DNA of 64,000 bases from Leifsonia sp. AG29 (GTDB lineage: Bacteria > Actinomycetota > Actinomycetes > Actinomycetales > Microbacteriaceae). The notes under the pieces are model-generated. The model was not told where the DNA came from and did no database searches. It saw only the letters and a program-made list of their open reading frames with translations. The stretch is from positions 868,001-932,000 of the forward strand of contig NZ_VMSF01000001.1 of the NCBI RefSeq assembly GCF_009765225.1, written 5' to 3'. The translations under genes were made by a program, and so were the position numbers. This document shows, in pieces, positions 28,203-40,330 of the stretch. Position 1 is the first letter of the stretch. Each line of letters begins with the position of its first letter.

Positions 28203-30068
28203 TTCGTCGCAGTGAGGACGCCGACGACGAGTTCCGGACGGCCGATGCTTGTGGCAGCCGTGTTCCGGAGGGACTCAGTGTTCACATCGAAGTAGCCGTG
28301 CCCCGCGGGTGCAGTAGCCCCGAGAAAGCCCGAGCGGGAGTCTCCCGAGCCGAGGGCCGAGTGGCCTTTGGTCGGTAGCAGGTATCCTTCACCCGGGACG
28401 TAGGCCCCCTCGGACGAAAAAGATCGGGCTCCAGCGATCGTTCGCCCTTGGGTCCACGGCGCTAGGTCGCCCTCGAGCGGTAACAGACCGGGTAGTGCGG
28501 CCTCGTGGTTGGGCAGTGCCCTACCGGCGACTTTGGAGCCGACCGGCGCGAGCACATCGGACCTCGCAGCGGTCGCGTACACTGCAGGGCTACCGTCCGC
28601 CGCGCGAACTTTGAGGTTCGACAGTGACGGGACCAAACCAGTGTCGATGCCCGCAGATCCGAGCATCGTGAAAGAGTCAACGGGATGCTTCACGCGAGTG
28701 AGAGCGGCCGCGGCCATCGTGGTGCCGTAGGAATGGGCGACCACGGCGATCAGAGGCGGCGGCACGTCCGCGCGGGTGCTTCGGGCGGCATGGGTCCCGT
28801 CGAGCTCGTAGGAGAACCGGTAAGCGCCCGCCGACGCCGGACCCGGGGTACTGACGGTGACACGATCCGGCGCGTCATAGCCAAGCCACGCCACCACCGC
28901 GTGGGATTGCGTAGGGTCGAGACGATCCTGCTCCGAGAGGAGGTTGAGCGCGGACTCACTCCAGCTGTACGTGGCAGCGCTCGCGTCTGAGTCCATACCG
29001 GCCGCAGCCCATGTCACGGTGTTCGCGCGGTCGAGCTCGCCGAACCCCACCGCTACCAAGGGGACCGATCCGTGGAGGTTGAAGCACACCAGCGAGGACG
29101 GTGCGTCGCGGGCACCTCGCAGGAGTGCGGCCCCCACTTGCGCCAGCGCCCTCCGCTGCTCGTCTGTCAGGTCCGAGGCGCGTTTGAGCGCCTCTGCGTA
29201 GACGGCACGGTTGCAGCGGTCGCGCACCGCGAACGGAAGCCCAGCGAGGTTGCCGAGAAGCTCCGGGACCGCCGAGATCAAGCGCTGCTCAAGAGGCGTG
29301 CCTTCGAGGCCTTTCCACCAGCTCGCGACCGCATCCGGCGACGGCGGGTGTTCCCAGAAGTCTTGGAGCAGGCGCGGGTTTGCCGCCACGAGGAGAGCCC
29401 AAGCTTCAGGAGTGAGTCGGCGGAGCATGGACATGTGGTTCGCGTTCACGCTCGCCGACGGGTCGAGGACGGCCAGAGCGGAGAGGCCGGACCCGAAGGC
29501 CGCCCCCTCCGAGGAGGGGAGCGGTGCCATCGCGTCGCGAACAGCCTCCCCGACGGCCCGGCCGAACGTGGTCTCGCTCGAGTGATATGCCGCTTCAGCT
29601 TCCCGGGCATCCGCGCGTGCGCGGTCGAGTCGGGTCTGAGCGTCCTCGAGCCGCATCCGCAAGCGGTAGAGCGTCGCGTCATCGGCCACTCCGAGCGACG
29701 CCATCGCGAGTTCCGTGCGTTCTATGTCCTCGAGCGCCTTTTCGGCTCGACTCAAGGCCGAGTCGGCCAGCTCCTGCGCGTCGCCCATCGCGTCCGCCCA
29801 CGCGTCCAGCGCGTCAGCACCCTCGTTGAGCCTCGCCGCCGCCTTTCGCCCAGCGTCGATCACCGTGTGCAGCCTCGCCGCGAACGCCTCAGCGGCCATC
29901 CCCGACCAGTAAGGAGGAGCGACAGTCCTCAGGACCGCCGCGACGGCGTCCGCCTGATCCCACTGGGCTTCGGCGGCGTGTCTTACCCTCGTCGCCCGGT
30001 CGGCGACCGCCTCCGGAGAGCCGGGAGTCGGATCCCAGTCGCACCCGACGGGCGACCGGTCGGTCAGC

Positions 30069-30079
<11 letters not shown>
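28199..30079 (-). CDS. WXG-like helical domain plus DUF1023-type alpha/beta hydrolase
   Basis: 626 aa from GTG 30079, overlapping the upstream WXG100-like gene by 11 bases. Residues 20-185 are helical with a WXG signature (PPYWSGMAAEAFAARL, W about 58) and a coiled-coil run (DAQTRLDRARADAREAEAAY), like the targeting domains of type VII secretion substrates. The C-terminal 300 residues form an alpha/beta hydrolase of DUF1023 type: nucleophile elbow VVAHSYGTTMAAAAL (Ser about 450), probable acid Asp about 508 in AARSDVLAP, and probable His in GHGYFDVNTESLRNTA. It has no N-terminal signal peptide. I infer a secreted esterase/lipase-like effector, or a cell-envelope enzyme; the substrate is unknown. 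Confidence 0.8.
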
Positions 30080-32171
<2,092 letters not shown>

Positions 32172-32172
<1 letters not shown>

Positions 32173-32795
32173 TGCCGGCGGAGCTCCGCGACGAGTCCTT
32201 CCGCCCCGAGGTCGTGTCGTCGGAGGTCGCCTTCCACGGCAAGATCTGGGACGTCCGGCGTGACGTCTTCCGCTACGGCGACGGCGAGCTGACCCGCGAG
32301 TACGTCGACCACACCGGCGCCGTGGGCGTGCTCGCCCTCGACGACGAAGACCGCGTCCTCCTCATCAAGCAGTACCGTCACCCGGTTCGTCACCGCGAGT
32401 GGGAACTCCCGGCGGGCCTCCTCGACATGGACAACGAGGACCCGCTCGAGGCCGCCAAGCGCGAGCTCGGCGAGGAGGCCGACCTCGAGGCCGACGAGTG
32501 GGACCTCCTGCAGGACGTCTTCTCGAGCCCCGGCGGCAACGACGAGGTCATCCGGCTGTACCTGGCGCGATCGGTCCGATCGACCGGCTCCGCGTTCGAC
32601 CGCGAGGCCGAGGAGGCCGACATCGAGCTCGCCTGGGTGCCGCTCGACGACGCGGTGGAGGCGGTGCTCGGCCGCACCCTCCACAACGCGCCCCTCATGA
32701 TCGCCGTCCTCACCGCGAAGGCCGCCCGTGACGCGGGCTGGTCGACGCTCGGCCCGGCCGACGCGCCGTGGCCGGACCACCCGAAGCGGGACTGA
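32172..32795 (+). CDS. NUDIX hydrolase, ADP-ribose pyrophosphatase type
   Basis: 207 aa from ATG 32172 (TGATG overlap with pyrG). The Nudix box is at about 83-105 (GLLDMDNEDPLEAAKREL followed by GEEADL), with the catalytic RELxEE preserved as RELGEE. The preceding QYRHPVRHREWELPAG is typical of the ADP-ribose pyrophosphatase subgroup. Position between pyrG and xerD is the standard actinobacterial arrangement. The longer frame upstream is pyrG shadow. Confidence 0.92.
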
Positions 32796-32796
32796 G

Positions 32797-33702
32797 GTGA
32801 CCCTCGCGGCGGAGGTCGACGGCTACCTCCGTCACGTCGCGATCGAGCGCGGGCTATCCGCGAATACCGTGGCCGCCTACCGCCGCGACCTCGGCGTCTA
32901 CAGGGAGTGGCTCACGGCCTGCGGCGTCAACACGGCTGCAGACGTCACGACGCCCATGATCTCGGAGTTCGCCCAGTACCTCGGGTCGCGCGAGGAGGCG
33001 CCGCTCACCGCCTCCTCGCTGGCCCGGATGCTGTCGACGGTGCGCGGCTTCCACCGCTTCCTGCTGGAGGAGGGGCGTGTCGAGACGGATGTCGCGCACG
33101 ACATCCGCCCGCCGAAGCTCGCCAGCCGGCTTCCGAAGGCGATCACGGTAAGCCAGGTCGAGGCGCTCCTCGCGGCAGCTGAGGGGGACGACATCGCCTC
33201 CCTCCGCGACCGTGCCCTCCTCGAGCTGCTGTACGCGACGGGTGCGCGGGTCAGCGAAGCCGTCGGACTCAACGTGGACGACGTCATCGACGCGGACGTG
33301 GTCCGACTCACCGGCAAGGGGAGCAAGCAGCGGATCGTCCCCCTCGGGAGCTATGCACAGGAGGCGGTCGCCTCCTATCTCGTTCGCGCGCGGCCGGAGC
33401 TATCGCGCAGGGGCCGTGCGACCCCGGCCCTCTTCCTCGGCATGCGGGGTGCCCGGCTGTCGCGGCAGAACGCCTGGCTCATCATCCGGGCGGCCGCCGA
33501 GAAGGCGAAGCTGGGCGTCGAGGTCTCGCCGCACACGCTGCGGCATTCGTTCGCGACCCACCTGCTCGCCGGAGGCGCGGATGTGCGCGTCGTGCAGGAG
33601 CTGCTCGGGCATTCGTCGGTGGCGACGACGCAGATCTACACACTGGTCACGGCCGACACCCTGCGCGACGTCTACACCACGGCGCACCCGCGCGCCCGCT
33701 GA
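32797..33702 (+). CDS. xerD: Site-specific tyrosine recombinase XerD
   Basis: 301 aa from GTG 32797, one base after the Nudix stop. It resolves chromosome dimers at dif with XerC. An N-terminal SAM-like core-binding domain (ERGLSANTVAAYRRDLGVY) is followed by the catalytic domain with Arg in YATGARVSEAVGL, Lys in GKGSKQRIVPLG, His-x-x-Arg in SPHTLRHSFATHLL, His in LGHSSVATTQIY and the nucleophile Tyr in the same motif. It is housekeeping by position and not associated with a mobile element. Confidence 0.93.
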   Translation: MTLAAEVDGYLRHVAIERGLSANTVAAYRRDLGVYREWLTACGVNTAADVTTPMISEFAQYLGSREEAPLTASSLARMLSTVRGFHRFLLEEGRVETDVAHDIRPPKLASRLPKAITVSQVEALLAAAEGDDIASLRDRALLELLYATGARVSEAVGLNVDDVIDADVVRLTGKGSKQRIVPLGSYAQEAVASYLVRARPELSRRGRATPALFLGMRGARLSRQNAWLIIRAAAEKAKLGVEVSPHTLRHSFATHLLAGGADVRVVQELLGHSSVATTQIYTLVTADTLRDVYTTAHPRAR

Positions 33703-33747
33703 CCCGAACCGCCGCCGCTGCGCCCGCCGAGCGCGCCGGTACGCCGA

Positions 33748-33753
33748 TAGACT
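33748..33753 (+). promoter_or_regulatory. -10 box before the ParA-like gene
   Basis: TAGACT would start transcription near 33760, leaving a leader of about 39 nt before the preferred GTG at 33799. Confidence 0.4.
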
Positions 33754-33798
33754 GTGCCCTTGAACGGCACGACCACGAGAGGGACGAGGAACACCCAG

Positions 33799-34695
33799 GT
33801 GACGCGCAACGACGAGGTCGAGACCCCGCTTCCGGGCTTGGACGACTCCACGCCGCTGAAGCTCGGGCCCACCGGGCGTCCGCGTCGTCCGTTCCCGGTC
33901 CCCGCACCGCTGACCCAGCACGGCCCGGCCAAGATCATCGCCCTCTGCAACCAGAAGGGCGGCGTCGGCAAGACCACCACCTCCATCAACCTCGGCGCGT
34001 CGCTCGCCGAGTACGGGAGGCGCGTCCTCGCCATCGACTTCGACCCGCAGGGCGCGCTGTCGGCGGGCCTCGGGGCGCAGACCCACGACGCCACCACCAT
34101 CTACGACCTGCTGCTCAACCGGAACGCCGACGTCCCCGGCGCGATCCAGCAGACCGGCACGGCGGGGCTCGACATCATCCCCGCCAACATCGACCTGTCG
34201 GCGGCAGAGGTCCACCTCGTCAACGAGGTCGCCCGCGAGCAGATCCTGGCGGGCGTGCTCCGCAAGGTGTCGGCCGACTACGACGTGATCCTCGTCGACT
34301 GTCAGCCGTCGCTCGGCATCCTCACGGTCAACGCTCTCACGGCGAGCCACGGCGTCCTGATCCCGCTCGAGTGCGAGTACTTCGCCCTCCGCGGCGTCGC
34401 GCTCCTCATCGAGACGATCGACAAGGTGCGCGAGCGGCTCAACCCGGCGATCGAGCTCGACGGCATCCTGGCCACCATGTACGACTCGCGCACGCTCCAC
34501 TCGCGGGAGGTGCTGGAGCGCGTCGTCGACGCCTTCGGCGACCGCGTCCTCGAGACGGTCATCTCGCGCACGGTGAAGTTCCCCGACGCCTCCGTCGCCG
34601 CGACCCCGATCACGCAGTTCGCCCCCGAGCACGCCGCGGCCGAGGCGTACCGCCAGCTGGCGCGGGAACTGGTGTTCCGTGGCGCCGTCGCCTGA
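33799..34695 (+). CDS. ParA/Soj family ATPase
   Basis: 298 aa from GTG 33799, which has GAGGA nine bases upstream; in-frame TTG 33760 and GTG 33754 would add 13-15 residues but the latter abuts the -10 box. The deviant Walker A is CNQKGGVGKTTTSINLG (about 42-58), with IDFDPQGALSAGLG and ILVDCQPSLGILTVNAL following. It is an ATP-dependent DNA-positioning protein of the Soj type. No parB lies next to it; the scpAB neighbours suggest a role in chromosome organisation, as in other actinobacteria with this order. Confidence 0.9.
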   Translation: MTRNDEVETPLPGLDDSTPLKLGPTGRPRRPFPVPAPLTQHGPAKIIALCNQKGGVGKTTTSINLGASLAEYGRRVLAIDFDPQGALSAGLGAQTHDATTIYDLLLNRNADVPGAIQQTGTAGLDIIPANIDLSAAEVHLVNEVAREQILAGVLRKVSADYDVILVDCQPSLGILTVNALTASHGVLIPLECEYFALRGVALLIETIDKVRERLNPAIELDGILATMYDSRTLHSREVLERVVDAFGDRVLETVISRTVKFPDASVAATPITQFAPEHAAAEAYRQLARELVFRGAVA

Positions 34696-35512
34696 CGACG
34701 GCCCGACCGCCGAGCAGCTCGACGCCGAGAACCGCGGCTTCCGGGTCGCGGTGGGGGAGTTCGAGGGCCCGTTCGACCTCCTCCTGTCGCTGATCACCAA
34801 GCACGAGCTCGACATCACCGAGGTGTCGCTCAGCCGCGTCACCGATGAGTTCATCGCCTACCTGCGCACCCTCGACTCCGACGACAGCCTCGACGAGGCG
34901 AGCGAGTTCCTCCTGGTCGCCGCGACGCTCCTCGACCTGAAGGTCGCCGGGCTGCTCCCGCAGGGCGAGCTCGTCGACGCCGAGGACGTGGCCCTCCTCG
35001 AGGCTCGGGACCTCCTGTTCGCGAGGCTGCTCCAGTACCGGGCGTTCAAGGAGGCCTCCGCCTGGTTCGCCGAGCGGTGGGAGGCGGAGAGCGGCCGCCA
35101 CGCGCGGTCGGTCCGGCTCGAGGACAAGTTCCGCCAACGCACGCCCGAGCTCGTGTGGACGTTGAGCCTCGACGACTTCGCCGCGATGGCGACGCTCGCC
35201 CTCACCCCGCGCGAGGTGCCCGTGGTGGGTCTCGACCACCTCCACGCGCCGCTCGTCAGCATCCGCGAGCAGGCGGCCGTCGTCGTCGGGATGCTCCGGC
35301 GCGGCGAGCCGATGTCGTTCCGCCAGCTGGTCGCGGGGGCGGAGCAGAAGGGCGTCGTGGTGGCGCGCTTCCTCGCCATCCTCGAGCTGTACCGGCACGC
35401 GGCGATCGCGTTCGAGCAGCTCGAACCGCTGGGCGAGCTCACCCTGCGCTGGACGGCGGAGCACTGGTCGGAGGAGAACCTGACGAATCTCGGAGCGGAT
35501 TATGACGGCTGA
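34679..35512 (+). CDS. scpA: Segregation and condensation protein A
   Basis: 277 aa from GTG 34679, overlapping the ParA-like gene by 17 bases. ScpA is the kleisin that bridges SMC heads. The N-domain has FEGPFDLLLSLITKHELDIT and VSLSRVTDEFIAYL; the C-terminal winged helix contains LAILELYRHAAIAFEQ. Length is normal. It overlaps scpB by 11 bases. Confidence 0.94.
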   Translation: MAPSPDDGPTAEQLDAENRGFRVAVGEFEGPFDLLLSLITKHELDITEVSLSRVTDEFIAYLRTLDSDDSLDEASEFLLVAATLLDLKVAGLLPQGELVDAEDVALLEARDLLFARLLQYRAFKEASAWFAERWEAESGRHARSVRLEDKFRQRTPELVWTLSLDDFAAMATLALTPREVPVVGLDHLHAPLVSIREQAAVVVGMLRRGEPMSFRQLVAGAEQKGVVVARFLAILELYRHAAIAFEQLEPLGELTLRWTAEHWSEENLTNLGADYDG

Positions 35513-36140
35513 CAACGGAATCGAGGAGGCCGCTGTGGCGGACGGCATCGAGGCGACCGACACCACGGAGGTGCCGGCGCCCGTCGAGGACGCTCGCATC
35601 GAGCGCGCCCTGGAGGCGATCCTGATGGTCGCCGACGAGCCGATGAGCATCGTGACGCTCGCCACCGCGGTCGGTGCGCCGGTGAAGCGCGTGAAGGCCG
35701 CCATCGCGGCCCTCGTCGCCGACTTCGACGGCGAAGACGGGGGAGTGCGCCGCGGCTTCGAGCTTCGTGAGGTCGGCGGAGGCTGGCGCGTCTACGTGCG
35801 CGAGGAGTTCGACGCGGTCGTCTCCGGCTACGTGCTGCAGCAGAATCCCACCAAGCTGTCGCAGGCGGCTCTCGAGACGCTGGCGGTCATCGCCTACAAG
35901 CAGCCGATCAGCCGCGGAGCGATCGCCTCCATTCGTGCTGTGAACGTCGACTCGGTCGTGCGGACGCTCCTCGGCCGCGGCCTCATCACCGAGCTCTTCA
36001 CCGACTCGGAGACGGGTGCGATCAACTACGGGACGACCGACCTCCTCCTCTCGCAGCTCGGCATCAACTCGGTCGACGAGCTGCCGAAGATCTCACCGCT
36101 GCTGGCCGATGGCTCGGAAGGGTTCGACGATGTCCGCTGA
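35502..36140 (+). CDS. scpB: Segregation and condensation protein B
   Basis: 212 aa from ATG 35502. It is the winged-helix partner that stabilises ScpA-SMC. Recognisable segments are RIERALEAILMVADEPMS, GGGWRVYVREEF and LSQAALETLAVIAYKQPISR, then RGLITE. The N-terminus has about 25 extra acidic residues. The gene overlaps rluB by 11 bases. Confidence 0.94.
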   Translation: MTADNGIEEAAVADGIEATDTTEVPAPVEDARIERALEAILMVADEPMSIVTLATAVGAPVKRVKAAIAALVADFDGEDGGVRRGFELREVGGGWRVYVREEFDAVVSGYVLQQNPTKLSQAALETLAVIAYKQPISRGAIASIRAVNVDSVVRTLLGRGLITELFTDSETGAINYGTTDLLLSQLGINSVDELPKISPLLADGSEGFDDVR

Positions 36141-36897
36141 CAGGGCGCCGCAGGGGGAGCGGCTGCAGAAGGTCATGGCGGCCGCGGGCGTCGCCTCCCG
36201 TCGCGTCTCGGAGGAGATGATCGTCGCGGGCCGCGTCACCGTGAACGGCGAGGTCGTCACCGAGCTCGGCCGACGGATCGACCCGCTCACCGACGAGCTC
36301 GCCGTCGACGGCACGGCGGTCCAGCTCGACACCAGCCGCCGGTACGTCATGCTGAACAAGCCGGTCGGCGTCGTCAGCTCGATGCGCGACGAGCAGGGGA
36401 GGCCCGACCTCTCGCGCTTCACGCGGGACTATCCGGAGCGCCTGTTCAACGTGGGGCGGCTCGACGCCGAGACGTCGGGACTCCTGATCCTCACCAACGA
36501 CGGCGAACTGGCGCACGTGCTGGCGCACCCGAGCTTCGGCGTCACCAAGACCTACATCGCCCGAGTGCGCGGCGTGGTCACCCCCGCGACGATCGCCCAG
36601 CTGACCCGCGGCGTCGAACTCGACGACGGTCCGATCGCGGCCGATAAGGCGAAGCTCCTGCAGGTGAACCCGGGGGTCGGCGACAGCCTGGTCGAGATCA
36701 CGCTGCACTCCGGGCGCAACCGGATCGTGCGCCGCATGCTCGCCGAGGTGGGTCACCCGGTCAAGGAGCTCGTCCGCCGTCAGTTCGGCCCGCTGCACCT
36801 CGGCACCCTCAAGGCCGGGCGGATGCGCGACCTGACGCGCGAGGAGCTCGGCGCGCTGCTGACCATCGCCCGGGAGGGGCGCCGCCCGGCTGACTAA
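36130..36897 (+). CDS. rluB: RluB-type 23S rRNA pseudouridine synthase
   Basis: 255 aa from ATG 36130 inside the end of scpB. An N-terminal S4 domain ([20 protein letters not shown]) is followed by the RsuA/RluB catalytic core: [13 protein letters not shown], catalytic Asp in [20 protein letters not shown] (about residue 113) and [20 protein letters not shown]. It probably makes pseudouridine near position 2605 of 23S rRNA, by family assignment. Confidence 0.92.
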   Translation: MSADRAPQGERLQKVMAAAGVASRRVSEEMIVAGRVTVNGEVVTELGRRIDPLTDELAVDGTAVQLDTSRRYVMLNKPVGVVSSMRDEQGRPDLSRFTRDYPERLFNVGRLDAETSGLLILTNDGELAHVLAHPSFGVTKTYIARVRGVVTPATIAQLTRGVELDDGPIAADKAKLLQVNPGVGDSLVEITLHSGRNRIVRRMLAEVGHPVKELVRRQFGPLHLGTLKAGRMRDLTREELGALLTIAREGRRPAD

Positions 36898-36900
36898 AGT
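36895..36900 (+). promoter_or_regulatory. -10 box of tyrA
   Basis: TAAAGT overlaps the rluB stop and ends six bases before the GTG at 36907: a leaderless promoter inside the gene run. Confidence 0.5.
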
Positions 36901-36906
36901 GGATCC

Positions 36907-37995
36907 GTGAACGAATCCGCCTCGCGTCTCGCCGGACCGGTCCGCGTCGTCGGGACGGGACTGCTCGGCGCCTCCATCGGCCTCGGCCTCCGCGCTCGCG
37001 GGGTCGACGTGCTGCTCGCCGACGCGTCGCCCGCGCACCTGCGCCTGGCGGCCGACTACGGCGCCGGCCGCCCGGACGACGGGGCGATCGAGCCGTCGCT
37101 GATCGTCGTGGCCGTCCCTCCGGACCTGGTCGCCCCGGTCGTCGCCGCCGAGCTGCGGGCCCACCCGGAGGCGGTCGTCACCGATGTCGCGAGCGTCAAG
37201 GTCGCGCCGCTCTCCGAGCTGGAGGAGACCGGCCTCGATCTCGCGCACTACGTCGGGTCGCACCCGCTCGCCGGGCGCGAGCGCGGCGGCCCGAGCTCGG
37301 CACGCGCCGACCTTTTCATCGGGCGGCCCTGGGTGGTCTCCCCGCGCGCCGAGAACCCCCGCGCGGCCGTCAACCTGGTGGAGGCGCTCATCCTCGATCT
37401 CGGCGCGACCCCGGTCGAGATGGGCGCCGCCGACCACGACGCCGCCGTCGCGCTCGTCTCGCACGCGCCGCAGATCGTCTCCTCCCTCATGGCCAAGCGG
37501 CTCGCCGACTCCACCGACGCGGCTCTGGGGCTCGCCGGGCAGGGCGTGCGCGACGTCACCCGGATCGCCGGCAGCGAGCCGGAGCTCTGGGTGCAGATCC
37601 TGGGGGCGAACGCGCCGGCCATCGTCGAGATCCTTCGCGCCTACCGCGACGACCTCGACCGCGTGCTCATCGCGCTCGGCGACGTCGACGCCGCCGGATC
37701 CCGCCGGGCCATCGCCGAGGAGATCGCGGGCGGCAACATCGGTGTGGCGCGCCTCCCCGGCAAGCACGGCCAGGACAAGCGCTTCGCGAGCCTCACCGTG
37801 ATGGTCGAGGACCGCCCGGGGGAGCTCGCGCGCCTCCTCGCCGAGTTGGGCGAGCTGCAGGTGAACCTCGAGGACCTGCGCCTCGAGCACTCGCCCGGAG
37901 CACCTTTCGGCCTGGCCGAGATCGCCGTACTGCCCGAGGTGCTGCACCGCACCGTGACCGACCTGACCGACCGCGGCTGGAGGATCGCCGGATGA
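36907..37995 (+). CDS. tyrA: Prephenate dehydrogenase
   Basis: 362 aa from GTG 36907. It performs NAD(P)-dependent oxidative decarboxylation in tyrosine synthesis. The dinucleotide fold begins [15 protein letters not shown]; the catalytic His is in [12 protein letters not shown] (about residue 119). A C-terminal ACT domain ([20 protein letters not shown]) suggests feedback control by an aromatic amino acid. It overlaps cmk by 4 bases. Confidence 0.92.
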   Translation: MNESASRLAGPVRVVGTGLLGASIGLGLRARGVDVLLADASPAHLRLAADYGAGRPDDGAIEPSLIVVAVPPDLVAPVVAAELRAHPEAVVTDVASVKVAPLSELEETGLDLAHYVGSHPLAGRERGGPSSARADLFIGRPWVVSPRAENPRAAVNLVEALILDLGATPVEMGAADHDAAVALVSHAPQIVSSLMAKRLADSTDAALGLAGQGVRDVTRIAGSEPELWVQILGANAPAIVEILRAYRDDLDRVLIALGDVDAAGSRRAIAEEIAGGNIGVARLPGKHGQDKRFASLTVMVEDRPGELARLLAELGELQVNLEDLRLEHSPGAPFGLAEIAVLPEVLHRTVTDLTDRGWRIAG

Positions 37996-38681
37996 CCGAC
38001 CACACGAACACGAGCACCCCGGTCGTGGTGGCCGTCGACGGGCCGGCCGGCAGTGGCAAGTCGTCGGTCTCGAAAGCCGCGGCGGCGCGCCTCCACTGGG
38101 CCTACCTCGACACCGGCGCCGCGTACCGGGCACTCAGCTGGTACGTGCTGCAGCGGCAGCTCGACCCGACTGATTCGTCGGCCGTCGTGGACTCGCTGCC
38201 CGACTTCGACTACCGGATCGGGACCGACCCCGCGAGCTACCAGGTGTTCGTCGGCGACCGCGACGTGACGGAGCCGATCCGGACGCCCGAGGTCACGGCG
38301 GCCGTCAGCGCGATCGCCCGCGTGCCCGAGGTGCGCAGCTTCCTCACCGAGCTGTTCCGCGACATCATCCGGCGCACCGACCGCGACGGCATCGTGGTGG
38401 AGGGGCGCGACATCACGACGGTGGTCTGCCCCGATGCGCCCGTGCGCATCCTGCTGACCGCTGACGAAGCCGTTAGAATGGCGAGGCGCGCCGCGGAGCT
38501 GGCCGATCACTCCGCCGCCCATGTCGGCGAGGCTCTCCGCCGGCGCGACGCGGCCGACGCCCGTGTCGTCGACTTCATGAACGCCGCGGACGGTGTGACC
38601 ACCGTCGACTCCACCGACCTCGACTTCGACCAGACCGTCGACGCGGTCATCCAGGTCGTACAGAAAGCAGCCCATGTCTGA
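37992..38681 (+). CDS. cmk: Cytidylate kinase
   Basis: 229 aa from ATG 37992 (ATGA overlap). It phosphorylates CMP/dCMP. The P-loop is [20 protein letters not shown], followed by [34 protein letters not shown] and a lid segment with [10 protein letters not shown] complete the family pattern. It overlaps der by 8 bases, the common cmk-der arrangement. Confidence 0.94.
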   Translation: MTDHTNTSTPVVVAVDGPAGSGKSSVSKAAAARLHWAYLDTGAAYRALSWYVLQRQLDPTDSSAVVDSLPDFDYRIGTDPASYQVFVGDRDVTEPIRTPEVTAAVSAIARVPEVRSFLTELFRDIIRRTDRDGIVVEGRDITTVVCPDAPVRILLTADEAVRMARRAAELADHSAAHVGEALRRRDAADARVVDFMNAADGVTTVDSTDLDFDQTVDAVIQVVQKAAHV

Positions 38682-40179
38682 CATCGAGAACGAGCCCATC
38701 GGCGAGGACGACCTCGCCGAGCGTCTCGCCACCCTGGACGAGGACCTCGCCGTCCAGCGCGCCAACGCCCTCCGCTCCGGCCTCGACGAGTACGAGCTCG
38801 ACGAGAGCGACCTCGACATCCTCGACATCGCCGGTGAGGACGTCGACGCGATCACGTACCTCCCGGCCCTGCCGGTGCTGGCGATCGTCGGCCGCCCGAA
38901 CGTGGGCAAGTCGGCGCTCGTCAACCGCATCCTCGGCCGCCGCGAGGCCGTCGTCGAGGACACCCCCGGAGTCACCCGCGACCGGGTCTCGTACCAGGCG
39001 GAGTGGAACGGCCGCCGGTTCACCGTCGTCGACACGGGAGGCTGGGAGCCGGACGCGCGCGGCATCGACGCGTCGGTCGCCGCGCAGGCCGAGGTCGCGA
39101 TCGACCTCGCCGACGCGGTGCTCTTCGTCGTCGACGCCACCGTCGGCGCGACCTCGACCGACGAGCACGTCGTGCGCCTGCTGCGTCGCACCAAGAAACC
39201 GGTGTTCCTCGCCGCCAACAAGGTCGACGACGCTCGCCAGGAGCCGTACGCGACCGAGCTCTGGTCGCTCGGACTCGGTGAGCCGCACCCGGTCTCGGCG
39301 CTGCACGGCCGTGGCGTGGCGGACCTGCTCGACCAGCTCCTGGAGGCGCTCCCCGAGGTCTCGGCGGTCGCCAAGCAGGAGGTCGGCGGTCCGCGCCGCG
39401 TCGCGATCGTCGGCCGCCCGAACGTCGGCAAGTCCTCGCTGCTGAACAAGGCGGCGGGGGAGGAGCGCGTCGTCGTCAACGAGCTGGCGGGCACCACCCG
39501 CGACCCGGTCGACGAGCAGATCGAGCTCGCCGGCAAGGTCTGGCGCTTCGTCGACACGGCCGGGATCCGCCGCCGCGTGCACCTCCAGCAGGGGGCGGAC
39601 TTCTATGCGTCGCTCCGCACCTCCACCGCTCTGGAGAAGGCCGAGGTCGCCGTCGTCGTGCTCGACGTCAGCGAGCCGATCAGCGAGCAGGACGTCCGCA
39701 TCATCGACCTGGTGCTCGAGTCGGGGCGCGCTCTCGTGCTCGCCTTCAACAAGTGGGACCTGCTCGACGACGAGCGCCGGCGCTACCTCGAACGCGAGAT
39801 CGAGCAGGACCTCGCGCACGTCTCGTGGGCCCCGCGCGTCAACATCTCGGCACGCACCGGTCGTCACCTCGAGAAGCTCGTGCCGGCTCTCGAGACCGCG
39901 CTCGAGTCGTGGGACACCCGCATCCCGACCGGCAAGTTCAACGCCTTCCTGGCCGAGCTGACGGCCGCGCACCCGCACCCGGTGCGGGGAGGGAAGCAGC
40001 CGCGCATCCTGTTCGGCACGCAGGCGTCCAGCCGGCCGCCGACATTCGTGGTCTTCACGACCGGTTTCCTCGACCCCGGCTACCGCCGGTACATCATCCG
40101 TCGCCTGCGTGAGGTGTACGGCTTCGAGGGCACGCCGATCGTGCTGAACATGCGCGTGCGCGAGAAGAGGAAGCGGTAG
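38674..40179 (+). CDS. der: Ribosome biogenesis GTPase Der
   Basis: 501 aa. It has two tandem G domains, each with its own P-loop: [15 protein letters not shown] (about 71) and [19 protein letters not shown] (about 247). Switch motifs [10 protein letters not shown] and [10 protein letters not shown], and NKVD/NKWD in G4, are intact. A C-terminal KH-like domain ([19 protein letters not shown]) follows. A 65-residue acidic N-terminal extension ([18 protein letters not shown]) precedes the first G domain, as often in actinobacteria. It is needed for 50S assembly. Confidence 0.95.
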   Translation: MSDIENEPIGEDDLAERLATLDEDLAVQRANALRSGLDEYELDESDLDILDIAGEDVDAITYLPALPVLAIVGRPNVGKSALVNRILGRREAVVEDTPGVTRDRVSYQAEWNGRRFTVVDTGGWEPDARGIDASVAAQAEVAIDLADAVLFVVDATVGATSTDEHVVRLLRRTKKPVFLAANKVDDARQEPYATELWSLGLGEPHPVSALHGRGVADLLDQLLEALPEVSAVAKQEVGGPRRVAIVGRPNVGKSSLLNKAAGEERVVVNELAGTTRDPVDEQIELAGKVWRFVDTAGIRRRVHLQQGADFYASLRTSTALEKAEVAVVVLDVSEPISEQDVRIIDLVLESGRALVLAFNKWDLLDDERRRYLEREIEQDLAHVSWAPRVNISARTGRHLEKLVPALETALESWDTRIPTGKFNAFLAELTAAHPHPVRGGKQPRILFGTQASSRPPTFVVFTTGFLDPGYRRYIIRRLREVYGFEGTPIVLNMRVREKRKR

Positions 40180-40221
40180 CGTGAGCGGCGACGGCCCGTC
40201 CACCGCGGCGTAACCATAACA

Positions 40222-40256
40222 GGGGTATTTGTACCCCGGTCTGTCCTCATTATTGT
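40222..40256 (+). promoter_or_regulatory. Palindrome and candidate promoter of the GT2-GH18 operon
   Basis: GGGGTA-TTTG-TACCCC (40222-40237) is a perfect 6-bp-arm inverted repeat. TTGTAC inside it (40229-40234) and TATTGT (40251-40256) with a 16-bp spacer form a candidate promoter, so the palindrome would overlap the -35 as an operator. About 75 nt of leader would follow before the ATG at 40331. Confidence 0.45.
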
Positions 40257-40330
40257 GGACAACGAGAGCTTCCCGACCGCGCCCACCCGAAGGGCCCGGG
40301 CTCTCCTTCCCGAGGACGCATACCCGAATC

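Noticed and set aside
32797-33702. Tyrosine recombinase as a sign of a genomic island
   Set aside because: Sequence and neighbours (pyrG, Nudix, soj, scpAB) identify housekeeping XerD.
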